Assembly: GCF_000234665.1 (NCBI RefSeq)
Contig: NC_018312.1
Span: 1,598,108 to 1,662,107 of the forward strand
Length of the DNA stretch: 64,000 bases
From: Leishmania mexicana MHOM/GT/2001/U1103
Lineage: Eukaryota; Euglenozoa; Kinetoplastea; Trypanosomatida; Trypanosomatidae
Direction: 5' to 3'
Part shown: positions 39,501 through 48,652 of the stretch, one piece after another
Position numbering within the stretch: the stretch's first letter is position 1
How the letters are laid out: every line of letters starts with the position of its first letter
Made by a program: the position numbers and the translations under genes
The notes under the pieces: generated by a model
Seen by the model: the letters and a program-made list of their open reading frames with translations, nothing else
What the model was told of the DNA's origin: nothing
Databases searched by the model: none

Positions 39501-40335
39501 CGTCTCGGAGATGCTCAACAAGGACCGAAGCACCGTGTCGGAGCGCACGCTCGACGCGGCCTGGCGCGGTGCGGAGGCGTACCACTTTCTGCTCATGTGC
39601 CAGCAGCAGATTGCGGACAAGAACTTCAAGGCTGCCCTTGTGCTGGCGATGCGCCTCATGGAGTACGACGACTTGGTGGCGCCAGTGGACAGCTACAGCC
39701 TGATCGCCTTGACAGCGTACCTTGTGAAGAACTACGGTCTCTGTAGCAAGGCATTTGCGCGGCTCGAGCAGGCGGAGCGCAACGACGAAGCTGGCGGGGC
39801 GACGGCAGCGGCAACGGCACAGTTGGAGAACTTCTCTCTAGACCTCGATGTGACGCAGCGTACGATGGCGAGCACGTGCGGCGGGTCCACCGGCGGTGGC
39901 ACCAGCATGTTTAGCGGTGGCGGTGGCTCTGCGCTGTCGGGCACCACGACCTCTCTTCAGCTCACAAACCCAGGCAAGGGCGTGACGCGCATGGCGCCCT
40001 TGACGTATCCGACCGTGAGTCTGCGCGACCCGCCGCGCCCCTTTGCCGACCTTGCGAGGCAGATTTTCATGACTCACTCGCCGGTGGATACGTCTGTGGA
40101 CTCAGTGCCATGTCCCACTTGCGGCAGTTTCAACAAGGAGTGGGCGCAGCGCTGCATCAAGTGTCAGCAGCCCTTCAACACGTGCATGGTGAGCGGCTGC
40201 GCCATCGCAAGCGAGGACGGGGCGTGGCAATGCTCCGTGTGCCACCGCAAAGCTCTGGAGGCAGTCGTGGACAAGTACCGCAACTGCCCGCTCTGTCACA
40301 CAGCCAAGAAGGGCCGCGCGCGCCGCGGAATTTGA
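36592..40335 (+). CDS. IFT121: Intraflagellar transport protein IFT121 (WDR35 homologue), IFT-A
   Basis: This 1247-residue protein opens with MLVYLSKRIAMPNGVKV, the conserved start of WDR35. N-terminal WD40 propellers span about residues 1-620 (for example LACGGEKGLLKVLKV, SVVVCGGDESIYIWQF). A TPR-like alpha-solenoid runs from about 660 to 1110 (YAEVAFIHCKDYPAIQFV, WSKAAQYYTQCRHYRKL, LTEAIELYRKAGKHDEAAT). A Gly/Ser/Thr-rich linker is at about 1100-1135, then a C-terminal zinc-binding end with CPTCGSFNKEWAQRCIKC, CSVC and CPLC pairs. IFT-A drives retrograde transport and membrane-protein entry into the flagellum. Length is close to animal WDR35. The start is the first ATG in frame after the last acceptor. 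Confidence 0.93.
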   Translation: MLVYLSKRIAMPNGVKVTSIAWSEGQGWLACGGEKGLLKVLKVDGGPQGQRSGGLSSSQTLEGHDTTVDLVTWNQQYCKLTSSDVSGRIIVWMLHKGMWFEEMVNNRNTSRVVDFAWSPTGTKICIAYEDGAVIVGGVEGNRYWGRELPYKLAKVCWSADGHSILFGTATGDVYVHDASSGAQLSQVEVQCNDDKASSTLSGLSWHPAWVERPEPLATLAICYRSGKMQLMTSIGDETPRLMDSDFPVHFVSWNPSGTVLAVAALTPATVEDAPTVVTQFFSNEGVHLRTLRVAGMQCGGITWEGGGLRVAIAVDSSVYFANVRPSYKYCYFKKTVVFAFTVADKVEESVMFWNVNTNERRTKSVRGLQYLNACKDACVLVSRPDAAQQQRMIQLVNAIGSPLETRFIDMELYTYDMNSSVVVCGGDESIYIWQFRDPGTAVDALDPVSMQASRAESQERVIHIGDIVRSDTAPTMKVRSALTNDLICAMCVSETHMFVALESGTLHVYQLSPLQLVSKYILPARAQSMAVNCNSTQLAVIDLGCITSVYSVERDKFSLVPCKAEAIDGVELKDVWNLRWAVDDPHRFAVMEKTRMLVYNCGVAEEPVQSCANLCKFKSLKIRTLQLDELLLDPERPRKDYVVDFEAQLLREMRAVLRDGTAKEAYEFAESHNTKKLWELLAEHTLFQLDFTYAEVAFIHCKDYPAIQFVKRVRSLDDPKKQLAEVNAYYRRFDEAERLYKDVDRKDLALDLRYRLGDWFGVVRLVQEGGGDEALLLQAWENIGDHYASRQKWSKAAQYYTQCRHYRKLAHVFYIIEDYEMLTQLISMAEHDKELMVTLGNMLLTVGLAEEAAKAFVAAGEPRMAVNGCVQVNMWDRAIALAEEHRLEDVGQLLEKYAKYLIHRERLTEAIELYRKAGKHDEAATLLAQLGKRAALSDPLKAKKFYVLSALEVQRYRTTAIALNRDGAEVVSEMLNKDRSTVSERTLDAAWRGAEAYHFLLMCQQQIADKNFKAALVLAMRLMEYDDLVAPVDSYSLIALTAYLVKNYGLCSKAFARLEQAERNDEAGGATAAATAQLENFSLDLDVTQRTMASTCGGSTGGGTSMFSGGGGSALSGTTTSLQLTNPGKGVTRMAPLTYPTVSLRDPPRPFADLARQIFMTHSPVDTSVDSVPCPTCGSFNKEWAQRCIKCQQPFNTCMVSGCAIASEDGAWQCSVCHRKALEAVVDKYRNCPLCHTAKKGRARRGI

Positions 40336-41367
40336 TCGGAGGCGTGTGTGCGTGCGCGCGTTTGTCTTGGCGATGTAGAATGGAGAGCCCCATTCGTGAT
40401 GGGAGACGGAGAGGGTGAATCAACGACTTTATAGTGGGCGGGGGAGGGCATGGGCAGCACCAGCCGATGCGTGCCTGCGCGTCTTCTCTTTGCCTTCTAC
40501 TCTCGCTTCTCTTCCTTTCTTCGCTTCCGTTTCGCGTACGCGTGTGTGTGTGATGTCAGCGCGACGGCGGTGATGGCGACGGTGTTGATAGTGATGATGA
40601 TGTACTTAGGGCCAAGCATGACTACACAGCCGCACATGCACGGACAAGAGTGCGCGTGTGCGTCTCTCTCTCCCGACCACCGAACAAGCGATCCAGCCAA
40701 GTCGACGACGACAAACATGACCGTGCGCTAACGCCCAAGCAGATGTATTCGGCCTTCAAGGTGTACGCTTGTGTGTGTATGTGTGCCCGGTCTGGAAGTG
40801 CTCCCCCTTCTCTCTTCTCCAGGTCACCCACCACGGACCTCGAGTGACGGACTTGGGCTAGCCCGATGTCCCACCGTGCGCGCATCTATGTGCCTGTACT
40901 TGAGCTTGGCATGTGCAGTTTCGATGCAACCCACAGGAGTACCTTCTCCCTGCCTTTGCGTCATCCCCTTTTCCTCCACCATCACGCGCGCACTCACGCA
41001 CATACACACAAGCACCACAAGCACTGTCACCCTTTCTAGGTTGAATTAGAGGCAGATGTCTCCGCCGGGAGACTACACGAAGCAACACTGACACAGAGTT
41101 CAACATCTTGCGATACGCACAGCGACACCAGCGGCGGCGACAGCGAGCACGCGCGTGGGTGCACACAAATTCGATCCCCCCAAAGAAGAGGGCGACCGTC
41201 TCCGTGTGTGTCGCCTATCTTCCTCCCTTTGCTGTCTCTCCACACCTCGTCACCGTTCCGCTTCCACTTATCTGCCTCGCCCTCGTCTGCGAGTGCTCTG
41301 CTGAAGCCTCTTGGGTAGTACAGCCCCCCCCCCCTCCTACCGTCGCTAGTACCCCTTGCCGCACGCC
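40336..41367 (+). other. Intergenic region upstream of the small mitochondrial membrane protein gene
   Basis: This 1-kb gene-free spacer has CA/TG stretches and a long pyrimidine-rich zone at about 41217-41345 that ends in CTAG (AG 41348-41349), 18 bases before the ATG. It is probably the acceptor with a very short 5' UTR. Confidence 0.55.
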
Positions 41368-41955
41368 ATGCTCCGCCACACCGCGCGTCGCATGTCGAGC
41401 CTATCGAGTTTCACCGGGATCGAGGTCGACCCTTACACGGCGAAGTCGATGTTCTTGTTTGGGTTCATCGCGTCTGTTGGATTCTTGTCAGTCTACTCCG
41501 TAAAGGAGACGAAGAAGGCGGGGCCGATTGAGTTGCCGGAGGAGCTGGAAGCGCAGCGGCGGCGACACAATGATCCGCGGCGACCGCCGTGGCCGCTGCT
41601 GCACCAGCGCGTCGTGTTGCTCCGAGAGGGCAAAGGCGCGCCGGAGGATATCGCGCTTATGTGGGAGCAGACGAAACATTACTACCCGGCGGACTGGCTG
41701 ATTCCCCTGGAGCTCACGCAGGTGCTCAAGTACTCGAGCGGGAAGTACCTGCAGACGTATGTGGCAGATCCGGACGAGATGCGCAAGGAGGTGCTGATGC
41801 AGCTGCTAAACGTCAAGTACGGCCGTGTCAGTGATCCCAACGGCGGGCGGGTGAACAAGGACGTCGAGGAGATCATCTCTATGGCGGTCGACGACCTGGA
41901 AAACATGGACCTGAACCCGTCCGCGGACGCGGTGCTCATCCCGACCCACACGTGA
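41368..41955 (+). CDS. Conserved small mitochondrial single-pass membrane protein, function unknown
   Basis: This 195-residue protein has a presequence-like N-terminus (MLRHTARRMSSLSSF) and one membrane span at residues about 27-44 (SMFLFGFIASVGFLSVYS). A hydrophilic domain of about 150 residues has a Pro/Arg-rich start (PRRPPWPLLHQRV) and helical acidic segments. I do not recognise a named family. The pattern resembles an accessory subunit of a mitochondrial inner-membrane complex or a respiratory assembly factor, but this is only inferred. It lies between IFT121 and the PARP relic; in T. brucei the equivalent slot is, from memory, just before the PARP gene. Confidence 0.75.
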   Translation: MLRHTARRMSSLSSFTGIEVDPYTAKSMFLFGFIASVGFLSVYSVKETKKAGPIELPEELEAQRRRHNDPRRPPWPLLHQRVVLLREGKGAPEDIALMWEQTKHYYPADWLIPLELTQVLKYSSGKYLQTYVADPDEMRKEVLMQLLNVKYGRVSDPNGGRVNKDVEEIISMAVDDLENMDLNPSADAVLIPTHT

Positions 41956-42438
41956 CACTGGGGCGTACGAGTGCAGAGAGAAAACACAGAAAAGAGGCAG
42001 GGAAGACACGGTGTGGTCTGCGCTGCTGTTGTCGACAGCTTTCATGTAGGCCGCACACATGCGTGTTTCGTGCGCGCATGTGCATGTGTTCTGTGCATGC
42101 ATCTCTCCTCCTCTCCTGTGCTGCTCTCACTGCTGTCTGTTCTGTCGAGCTCACTGCTCACCGAGGGTTAATCTGAGCTTTTACGCGGAGCCTCATACTG
42201 CCACCCAACCACGGCTACAGACTCCGACTGAAGACACCGGCATTGCTACGCGTGAGCACTGCAAGTTCATGCATGCGTGTGTGCTTTTTAGCGTCTCTCC
42301 TCTTGTCCCTCCTACTACTCCTGCACATCCACTCCTCTCCCACCTCTGCCACATGCCCCGTGCGCTGCTGCTGCTGCTGCTGTCCCTCTTTGCTCACACT
42401 CGTATTCTGGCTCCTTCCCCACGCGTTAGCCCCCTTCA
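41956..42438 (+). other. 3' flank of the small membrane protein gene
   Basis: This gene-free segment, probably 3' UTR, has a CTG hexamer run (about 42365-42382) and CA/TG stretches. It ends where the SIDER-like element begins. Confidence 0.45.
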
Positions 42439-42879
42439 TGACGAGGGCACACCTCAGGGCGACATCACACGGTCCAGTATCCACGCTCTGTGTGTGGGGA
42501 GCCGCCAAGCAGCCCCCCTATATCCCCTGCCAGTGCCGAGCCGCTTCTGATGGTGACAGGGCCAAGCACCTACGGCGTGGTGAGGTGGGAGCGGTTTGCC
42601 GCGACTGATGTCGGCGGCGGGGTCCTGGATGGCGCTGCCTCGGAGCGACCTGCGGCTGTGAGCGCGCCTGTGCCGCCCATATGATGGGGAGGGTGTCCAC
42701 GCGACTCGAGCGTATCCGACCTGGCCCTCACACTGCCTACTGGTGGCGGGGGGCCGAGCCACCCCGAGGGAGGGATGCGCCAGGCGACGGGGCGCGTGGC
42801 CGGCCGGTGGGCGGGGTGGCGTCGGGCTCGTGCTCCCTGGCGGAGAGTGGCCGCGCTGCAGAAAGCGCTCGCACGTACG
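42439..42879 (+). repeat. SIDER-like retroposon, second subfamily, copy A
   Basis: This element of about 441 bp is almost identical to 47694-48134 and to the first 390 bp of the copy at 59831. I noticed only two differences from copy B (near 42458 and near 42855). It shares discontinuous homology with the inverted pair at 4.3 and 7.8 kb. It lies in the spacer downstream of a mitochondrial protein gene and directly upstream of the PARP relic, with the same orientation as the genes. Assignment to the SIDER family is from position, size and family resemblance. Confidence 0.8.
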
Positions 42880-43034
42880 GCTCCCGAGAAGGCGGCAGAT
42901 ACCCTCGAGGGTGCCCCAGAGGAGAGGACACCGTAGAGAGCTGCCTCCAACAAGCCCGCGGCGCCAGTCCCTGCGCCGGCCCCCTACCAACACACCGACC
43001 GTGAGACTCGAAGAGCGTACACGACAAGCTGATC
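42880..43034 (+). other. Possible N-terminal remnant of the PARP relic
   Basis: Immediately after the SIDER-like copy an Ala/Pro/Glu-rich reading (APEKAADTLEGAPEERTP, then NKPAAPVPAPAP after a stop) runs toward the PARP relic. It may be a decayed low-complexity N-terminus, but composition alone is weak evidence. Confidence 0.25.
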
Positions 43035-44518
43035 ATGAAGGTCAAGGGCATCGTTGAGCCCTACCTCGCCAAGGCAAGCAGCTTTCGCGTGCTGGACGAC
43101 AGCGGGGTGGTGTGTCAGTGAACTCTGAAGCAGTCATAAACCGGGCAGAACAGCAAACTCTACGTCATGCAGCTGCTCGAGGAAGAGACAAGCCTGAGGC
43201 TCTAAGCCTTTGCCGAGCGGGGCCGCGTCGGGGTTCCCGGGCAGCAGGGCACGGGTACTTACCTCAACATTGCCCAGGCTAAGAATGTCTTCCAAAACGA
43301 GCTCTACCACCTGACACACAATCAGCTCAACCTGCCCGACTTTGTGAAGGTGCCTTACAGGCACCAGCTCATGGACATTGACCACGGCGCTGACAAGGAC
43401 GAGGCCGACAAGGATGGTGATGCCTTCGCGAAAAGAAGAGGCGAAGACGACGTCAGCAGCGCCGTCCAAGTCGAAGCTGCCGGTCGAGGCTCATGACCTT
43501 GGGGATATGCTGAGCAGTGAGGCAGGCATTTTGAACACACTACGTGAGCTGTCCATCGGGCACAATGCGCATGCCCCTGCGTACAATCACGAAGGGACCG
43601 ATCAGGAACGCGTACAGCTCTCTCAGGATGATGGAGGCGGAGCTGACGAAGAAGATGCCTGGCTTGCAGCAAGCCATGAGTGTATTCTACTCGCTCATCC
43701 CTCATGACTGCGGCTTCCACCGCCCTCCGCTGATCGACAGCATCATAATGCTCAGGGAGAAGGTGAAGGTCCTTAACGCCCTTGCACAGTTGGAAGGGAG
43801 CTCGACGCTGATGAGCCGCGAGGTGGCGCCGGAGGAGAACGTGCTGTACAAGGCGTTCGTGGCGTTCGACTGCCAGCTGACACTGCTGAAGCGGTCGGTG
43901 GCGAGGTTCAAACCTGCCGAGGAGTAAGCCTGCAAGACGGTCGGCTCGACGCGCAAGTGCTACATGCTGCGCGTGGAGTAGGTCTTCAAGGTGAAAATCG
44001 AGAGGGCGAGTCGGAGCGGTACAAGGCAGCGTTCAAATCCATCGGGAACAGCCAGATGCTATGGTGCGTCGGCCGTACGACGAACTTTGTTCGGTATTCT
44101 GTCGCAAGGTGTGCGCATCGTGCCATAGGCGGCTACCAGGTGACGGCGTGCGTTTTCAGCAAAGGCTTGGTACCTCGCCGAGACGTGCACCAACTCCGCC
44201 AGATACTGCTGCAGTTCCCACACCAACAGAGGTGGCGTAACGCTGGTCTTACAGGCGACGCTGCGAAAGCAGGAGGAGTACGTGGACTCGCGCTACGTGG
44301 AGAGTGCGTTGTCTGTCCTCCACTGGACGAAGGGCCTAGGGCTTGCGCACCCCGATCCGAAGAGGTCGACCCAGTTCAGCGGAGTGATGTGGCCCAAGTG
44401 AAAGGTGATGGCGGACACTGCACCGCCGACGCTGCTGTGCCCCGGGCACATTGTGTACGATTTAGCCCAGTGTCGCATGTAAGACCTGATGAAGATGCGC
44501 TTCGGTTGCAAGCGGTAG
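43035..44518 (+). pseudogene. Decayed poly(ADP-ribose) polymerase (PARP) gene
   Basis: Three PARP domains can be read in order but in changing frames. The WGR domain (about 43090-43330) has YVMQLLEEETSLRL and then RGRVGVPGQQGTGTYLN. The helical regulatory domain (about 43500-43860) has MPLRTITKGPI and FYSLIPHDCGFHRPPLID. The ADP-ribosyltransferase domain (about 43960-44518) has LWCVGRTTNF, ILSQGVRIVP, GYQVTACVFSKG and IVYDLAQ. Stops interrupt it at 43119, 43137, 43203, 43494 and 44480, and the domains need at least four frame changes. The catalytic His before the RTTNF motif is read as Cys, and the catalytic Glu three residues before IVYD is read as Gly. It is therefore dead. Trypanosoma species have a functional PARP, from memory at this syntenic place (Tb927.5.3050). 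The upstream border meets a SIDER-like copy. Confidence 0.9.
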
Positions 44519-45892
44519 CGAGTCTCTTCAGCCAACGCGCGCACATGCACACGAGGGCAGACGGACGTTGTTGTCGCTTCGTGCCCGTCTACTCCTGCAC
44601 GAGCGTGTGTGACGGCCTACGCCAGCGATCCTACTCGTTTTCCGCTCTTTGCATCTCTTCACTGCATACCATTCGTTGTTTCTCTCTCTGCGTGTGTGCA
44701 TGCAGGCGTGCGGGTCTGTCTCACCTCGCATGAGGGTCTGTGCTCTCCCCACCCCACCCCATCATCCTCTCCCTCCTCCCTCTCCTGTGACCCTCTTCGC
44801 TCTCTCAACTGCCTTGCTGCTCTGCATGAATAGACGCACACACCCACACACATATGTGCATGGGACTCGCACTCGGGACTGGATGCGATGCAGCCGCAGT
44901 GAAAGGGAGTGGGATGGCGAGAGAGCGCCTGGCGCGTGTGCGTGTGGGCGTGGACGGGCGCACTGGACGTCATTGTCGGGCTCTTGCGTAGGGTTTCTCC
45001 ATGTTGCTCATCCTATTTGTGTTTTGCGTTCGGTGTCGAAGCGTCCGTGGATTGGGTGCGCGCATGTCCGCTAGCTGGGGTCTGTGTAGCCCCCTTTGTT
45101 GGTGCTCTTGTCCGCCTCCATCCACTGTAGAGCCGTCTTTCGCTCGCCGCTGCGGCGAGCAGCAGCAGCAGCAGCAGCACACACACACACGCAGGTGCAC
45201 AAGTATGCAGTCGCAGAAGAATATAACGTAAAACTGTCTACCTTGCACTATCACTACTGCAAAGTGCTTGGTCACTCGTGTTTAGAGGCAGGGGAGGAGG
45301 ACGGGTTCTGCTCTCTGCTCTGTGCTCGCACAGACTCACAGGTCGAGACCACGCAACTCTGTTTGAGAAGCTGCACGGCGTCTCGCTAGGTACACACCGT
45401 ATGTCTCTCTGCCTGCGTGTGCGCACATCCACGGCTCGTGTTCTGGTAGCGCGACATCCCCGCGATGATTATCGGCGTACGTGCTCTCCCTCGCTGCTGC
45501 TGCTCCTGCCTCCCTTTGCCTGCGCAGGTCCGTTTTTTTTTCTGTTACGCGAAGCGCACTCACGGCTTCTCCCCCAAGCACCCCATGCGCCTCTTCCATC
45601 CTCTCCTCTGAGGCTCCCCTCTTCTCCCCCTCACCCTTACACTTCTTCATGCGCGGTCTCATACTTCTGCTCCCGAACTCCGCTTTCTGTGGGTGTCTGC
45701 CCTGCGTCTCCCACGTCCTCTCACGCGCTCGCCGAGAGGTCCACACAAGCACACGCGCACAGACACGCTCACACAACTGCATAGGAGAGGACAGTGGCAT
45801 GCTTGTTGGTGTGTGTGTGTGTGCTGTTCTGTGCTACATAGGCGGGCGTCACTCTCTGCCTCTCTCTTCTCGGTCGATCGATAGAGCCGCAC
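44519..45892 (+). other. Intergenic region after the PARP relic
   Basis: This 1.4-kb gene-free spacer has pyrimidine blocks at about 44741-44815 and 45482-45660, with long CT stretches. A CAG-then-CA microsatellite lies at 45158-45191. AGs before the ATG at 45893 (for example TCGATAG at 45880-45886) are candidate acceptors. Confidence 0.5.
45158..45191. repeat. CAG repeat merging into CA repeat
   Basis: About seven AGC/CAG units run directly into about six CA dinucleotides, in the spacer upstream of 45893. They are directly visible and non-coding. Confidence 0.9.
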
Positions 45893-47065
45893 ATGGCGTC
45901 TCTCGTGTTGCGCCGCGACCTCTCCCTGGAGGTACCGAAGCTGTTGATTGGTGCGGTGCAGCCGTACCAGACACTCGCCGGCCCCGCGCTCACCACGTCC
46001 TTCTTGCATCAGCCAAGCCTCCTTCCGTTCCAGGGGATGGCCTTCTCGCACGCCGCCGTCGCACCGCTGTACTTCCACACGCTGCTGCACACCCTCGCTG
46101 AGTTTGCCGAGGCGCCGCGCGGGGTCCAGTACAGTACAGTGAAGCTGCGCCACGCCCCCAAGGCCGACTTCTGGGACTCGGTCGGCACACTGAACTGCTT
46201 CTACTACTCTGCCCACACACCGTATGGGGCACCGGCAGAGGCCTCCGTTTTGGAGCAGCATCCGGCTATGGGGGCCGTGGAGCTTGTGCGCCCGGGGCAC
46301 CGCATGGAGAGCGACGTTAAGCTGACGCTCTTCAACAACTCTCACCAGCCCATCGCGTCTATGCTGATGACCGGCCCGAAGGGCGAAGCGCGCGAGACCG
46401 ACGATGACGCAGTAGAGAGTAGTCAGGGCACCTCCTCCACCTCCCCTCATGCAAGGACTGCCTTTCCGTATGAGGCGCCGCCCACCAAGGAGACCACGTC
46501 CGCTGGCGACTGCCTCTCTGCCGTCATGATCGGCGGCACACGAGTATACGGCGGCCTGTACGGTGATCTGATGCCCATGGAGGGCAGTGGCGGCTTTGGG
46601 CAGCGCGCCTGTTATAGGGTAGAAGATGCCGCCGCGTCCTCGCCGTCCCCGGATGCCAGAAGCCGGGTCAGCGGGACGGAGGGAGCGGGTGAAGGACCCA
46701 CCGCCTCTTCGTCAACGCCCACCGTCATGCCGCCGTGGGTGCTCTATGACTGTGTTCAGCAATTTTTTCTTCGGCTGCACCGCAGCGGCGTCTTCGGCGG
46801 TGATGCGGCTATTGCACCGACGGAGGGGTGGCGTGTCTCGGCTCACCACGTCGTACAAACCGAGGATGCGGTCTTTGACGTTCCGGTGGAGGTGGTCTGC
46901 GCTGTGCCGCGTGTGTACCCGAGCTACAGATTGCCGCCGTGGAGGCATCGACTGGGACTTCCCGCCATCCCCAACGGCGCCGCACCATGTGTGTGTCTGC
47001 GCTGCGAGATGCGGCAGGGTGGCCGGCTTATTTCCACCGGTGTTTACTTCTTCACTCGGTGGTAA
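45893..47065 (+). CDS. Conserved hypothetical protein, possible double hotdog-like fold
   Basis: This 390-residue protein has no family I can name. Two halves have a similar order of elements. The first has a helix (LYFHTLLHTLAEFAEA) followed by strands (VQYSTVKLRHAP, GAVELVRPGHRMESDVKLTL). The second has a helix (LYDCVQQFFLRLHRSG) followed by strands (DVPVEVVCAVPRVYP, VCLRCEMRQGGRLISTGVYF). An acidic, Ser/Gly-rich linker separates them. This helix-then-strands repeat recalls double-hotdog thioesterase-like proteins, but no catalytic signature is evident, so it is a structural guess. The gene lies between the PARP relic and a SIDER-like copy. A first ATG directly follows candidate acceptors. 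Confidence 0.75.
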   Translation: MASLVLRRDLSLEVPKLLIGAVQPYQTLAGPALTTSFLHQPSLLPFQGMAFSHAAVAPLYFHTLLHTLAEFAEAPRGVQYSTVKLRHAPKADFWDSVGTLNCFYYSAHTPYGAPAEASVLEQHPAMGAVELVRPGHRMESDVKLTLFNNSHQPIASMLMTGPKGEARETDDDAVESSQGTSSTSPHARTAFPYEAPPTKETTSAGDCLSAVMIGGTRVYGGLYGDLMPMEGSGGFGQRACYRVEDAAASSPSPDARSRVSGTEGAGEGPTASSSTPTVMPPWVLYDCVQQFFLRLHRSGVFGGDAAIAPTEGWRVSAHHVVQTEDAVFDVPVEVVCAVPRVYPSYRLPPWRHRLGLPAIPNGAAPCVCLRCEMRQGGRLISTGVYFFTRW

Positions 47066-47690
47066 CCACGACTCGGATTCATCGATCGTGTGGGACCTGG
47101 GCTGCCGTCGAGGTGGTACGGTATGGCCACTTTCTCTCCTCCCTGGTTACTCTCGCCTCTGCCGCAGTCGAAGTCGCAAGCGCCTCCTTCGCGCCTCTTT
47201 GTTTGGTTTTCGTCTTCACAGTCTGCACTGCGCTCTCCTGCGCTTGGCATCACGTGCGCGCAAGTGTGGGGGTGTACACGCACACGGCGGCGTACGACGT
47301 TCGTGCGCGAGTTCTTCAATGACCACAACAGCAACTCGCGGCACCTCCGCGATTAGTGAGCAGACGTCGCCTTCTCTAGTCACCTGCGGCATATCACGCT
47401 TGCCGCTTCTCATCACCTTCATGACCCTCTCTGTCCTGATCGGGCACGGCATGCGTTGTTGTGTACGTTGCTGCGCATGTTTGTGCAACGAGTAAGCTCT
47501 TCCGCGGCATTCAGCGAGGACGGGACGCTTCTCTGCCGGAGTGCCGCACACCGTCTCTTCCTCTCTCGCCGCCATCGGCCACGAGTCAGCGGCCGCGAAG
47601 GGCTGAGCACGAGGACCTCTTCCCTGAGCCTCATACTCCCATTCAACATCCGCTGCCTCACCTTGTTCTCCTCTCCTCTGCGCATCTCTG
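47066..47690 (+). other. 3' flank of the 45.9-kb gene
   Basis: This 0.6-kb gene-free segment is probably the 3' UTR of the preceding transcript. It has pyrimidine patches and no recognisable coding content, and it leads into SIDER-like copy B. Confidence 0.45.
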
Positions 47691-48134
47691 TGGTGACGAG
47701 GGCACACCTCAGCGCGACATCACACGGTCCAGTATCCACGCTCTGTGTGTGGGGAGCCGCCAAGCAGCCCCCCTATATCCCCTGCCAGTGCCGAGCCGCT
47801 TCTGATGGTGACAGGGCCAAGCACCTACGGCGTGGTGAGGTGGGAGCGGTTTGCCGCGACTGATGTCGGCGGCGGGGTCCTGGATGGCGCTGCCTCGGAG
47901 CGACCTGCGGCTGTGAGCGCGCCTGTGCCGCCCATATGATGGGGAGGGTGTCCACGCGACTCGAGCGTATCCGACCTGGCCCTCACACTGCCTACTGGTG
48001 GCGGGGGGCCGAGCCACCCCGAGGGAGGGATGCGCCAGGCGACGGGGCGCGTGGCCGGCCGGTGGGCGGGGTGGCGTCGGGCTCGTGCTCCCTGGCGGAG
48101 AGTGGCCGCACTGCAGAAAGCGCTCGCACGTACG
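47691..48134 (+). repeat. SIDER-like retroposon, second subfamily, copy B
   Basis: This copy of about 444 bp is in direct orientation, nearly identical to the copy at 42439-42879 and, over 392 bp, to 59831-60222. Its start TGGTGACGAGGGCACACC is shared with the copy at 59831. It lies in the spacer before the RNF10-like gene and therefore probably in the 3' UTR of the gene ending at 47065. Confidence 0.82.
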
Positions 48135-48652
48135 CCTCTTCCGCTGCGCTCCCTGGCGTACTCTCTGTGCCCCATTTTCCTCGACCCTTTCCCATCTCTC
48201 ACGGACTCTCTCCCACGGCATGCACACGAACACGCCCACAGGCATACACGGGCTTACGCAGCTGCTCGCTTGTTTGGTTGGCCCGCATGCCGCTTCTCGT
48301 GCACTCCTCCCCCTTTTAGCCCATCTCTCTCACTCGCTGTGGACGTCTGCTCACGTGCTCTCTCTCCCCTCTGCCGTGTGCATGTGTGTGTGTGTGTGCC
48401 CGCGTCTGCGTCCCTACACGCGTACGTCCGTCCACACGTGCACCGCCGCCTCCACAGGCGCACTCCTGTAGCGGCGTGCTCAGCTTGAGTGCTAGCGAAG
48501 ATTCTTTTTACTCTTTAGTCGTTGCCTCACACACACTCGCGCAGACGGTGCGTGTGTGTGGCCGCGCCGTTGGTGTGGGCGTGCATCGAGCAACGGGTAC
48601 ACGTAGACGGCGAGGGTTCAGTTGTTTGGCTAGACAACGTGCAGTGGCACCA
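48135..48652 (+). promoter_or_regulatory. Spacer with acceptor signals upstream of RNF10
   Basis: This half-kilobase segment has pyrimidine stretches at about 48170-48215, 48302-48340 and 48358-48375. AGs follow (for example CCACAG near 48457) before the ATG at 48653. No gene was found. Confidence 0.45.

Noticed and set aside
42490..42684. Short identical open frames in the three second-subfamily repeats (also 47745-47939 and 59885-60079)
   Set aside because: They are by-products of near-identical non-coding retroposon copies, too short and without domain features.
43035..44518. Explaining the PARP lesions as sequencing errors
   Set aside because: There are too many independent lesions (stops in several frames and multiple frame changes), plus substitutions at both catalytic positions, while neighbouring genes are clean.
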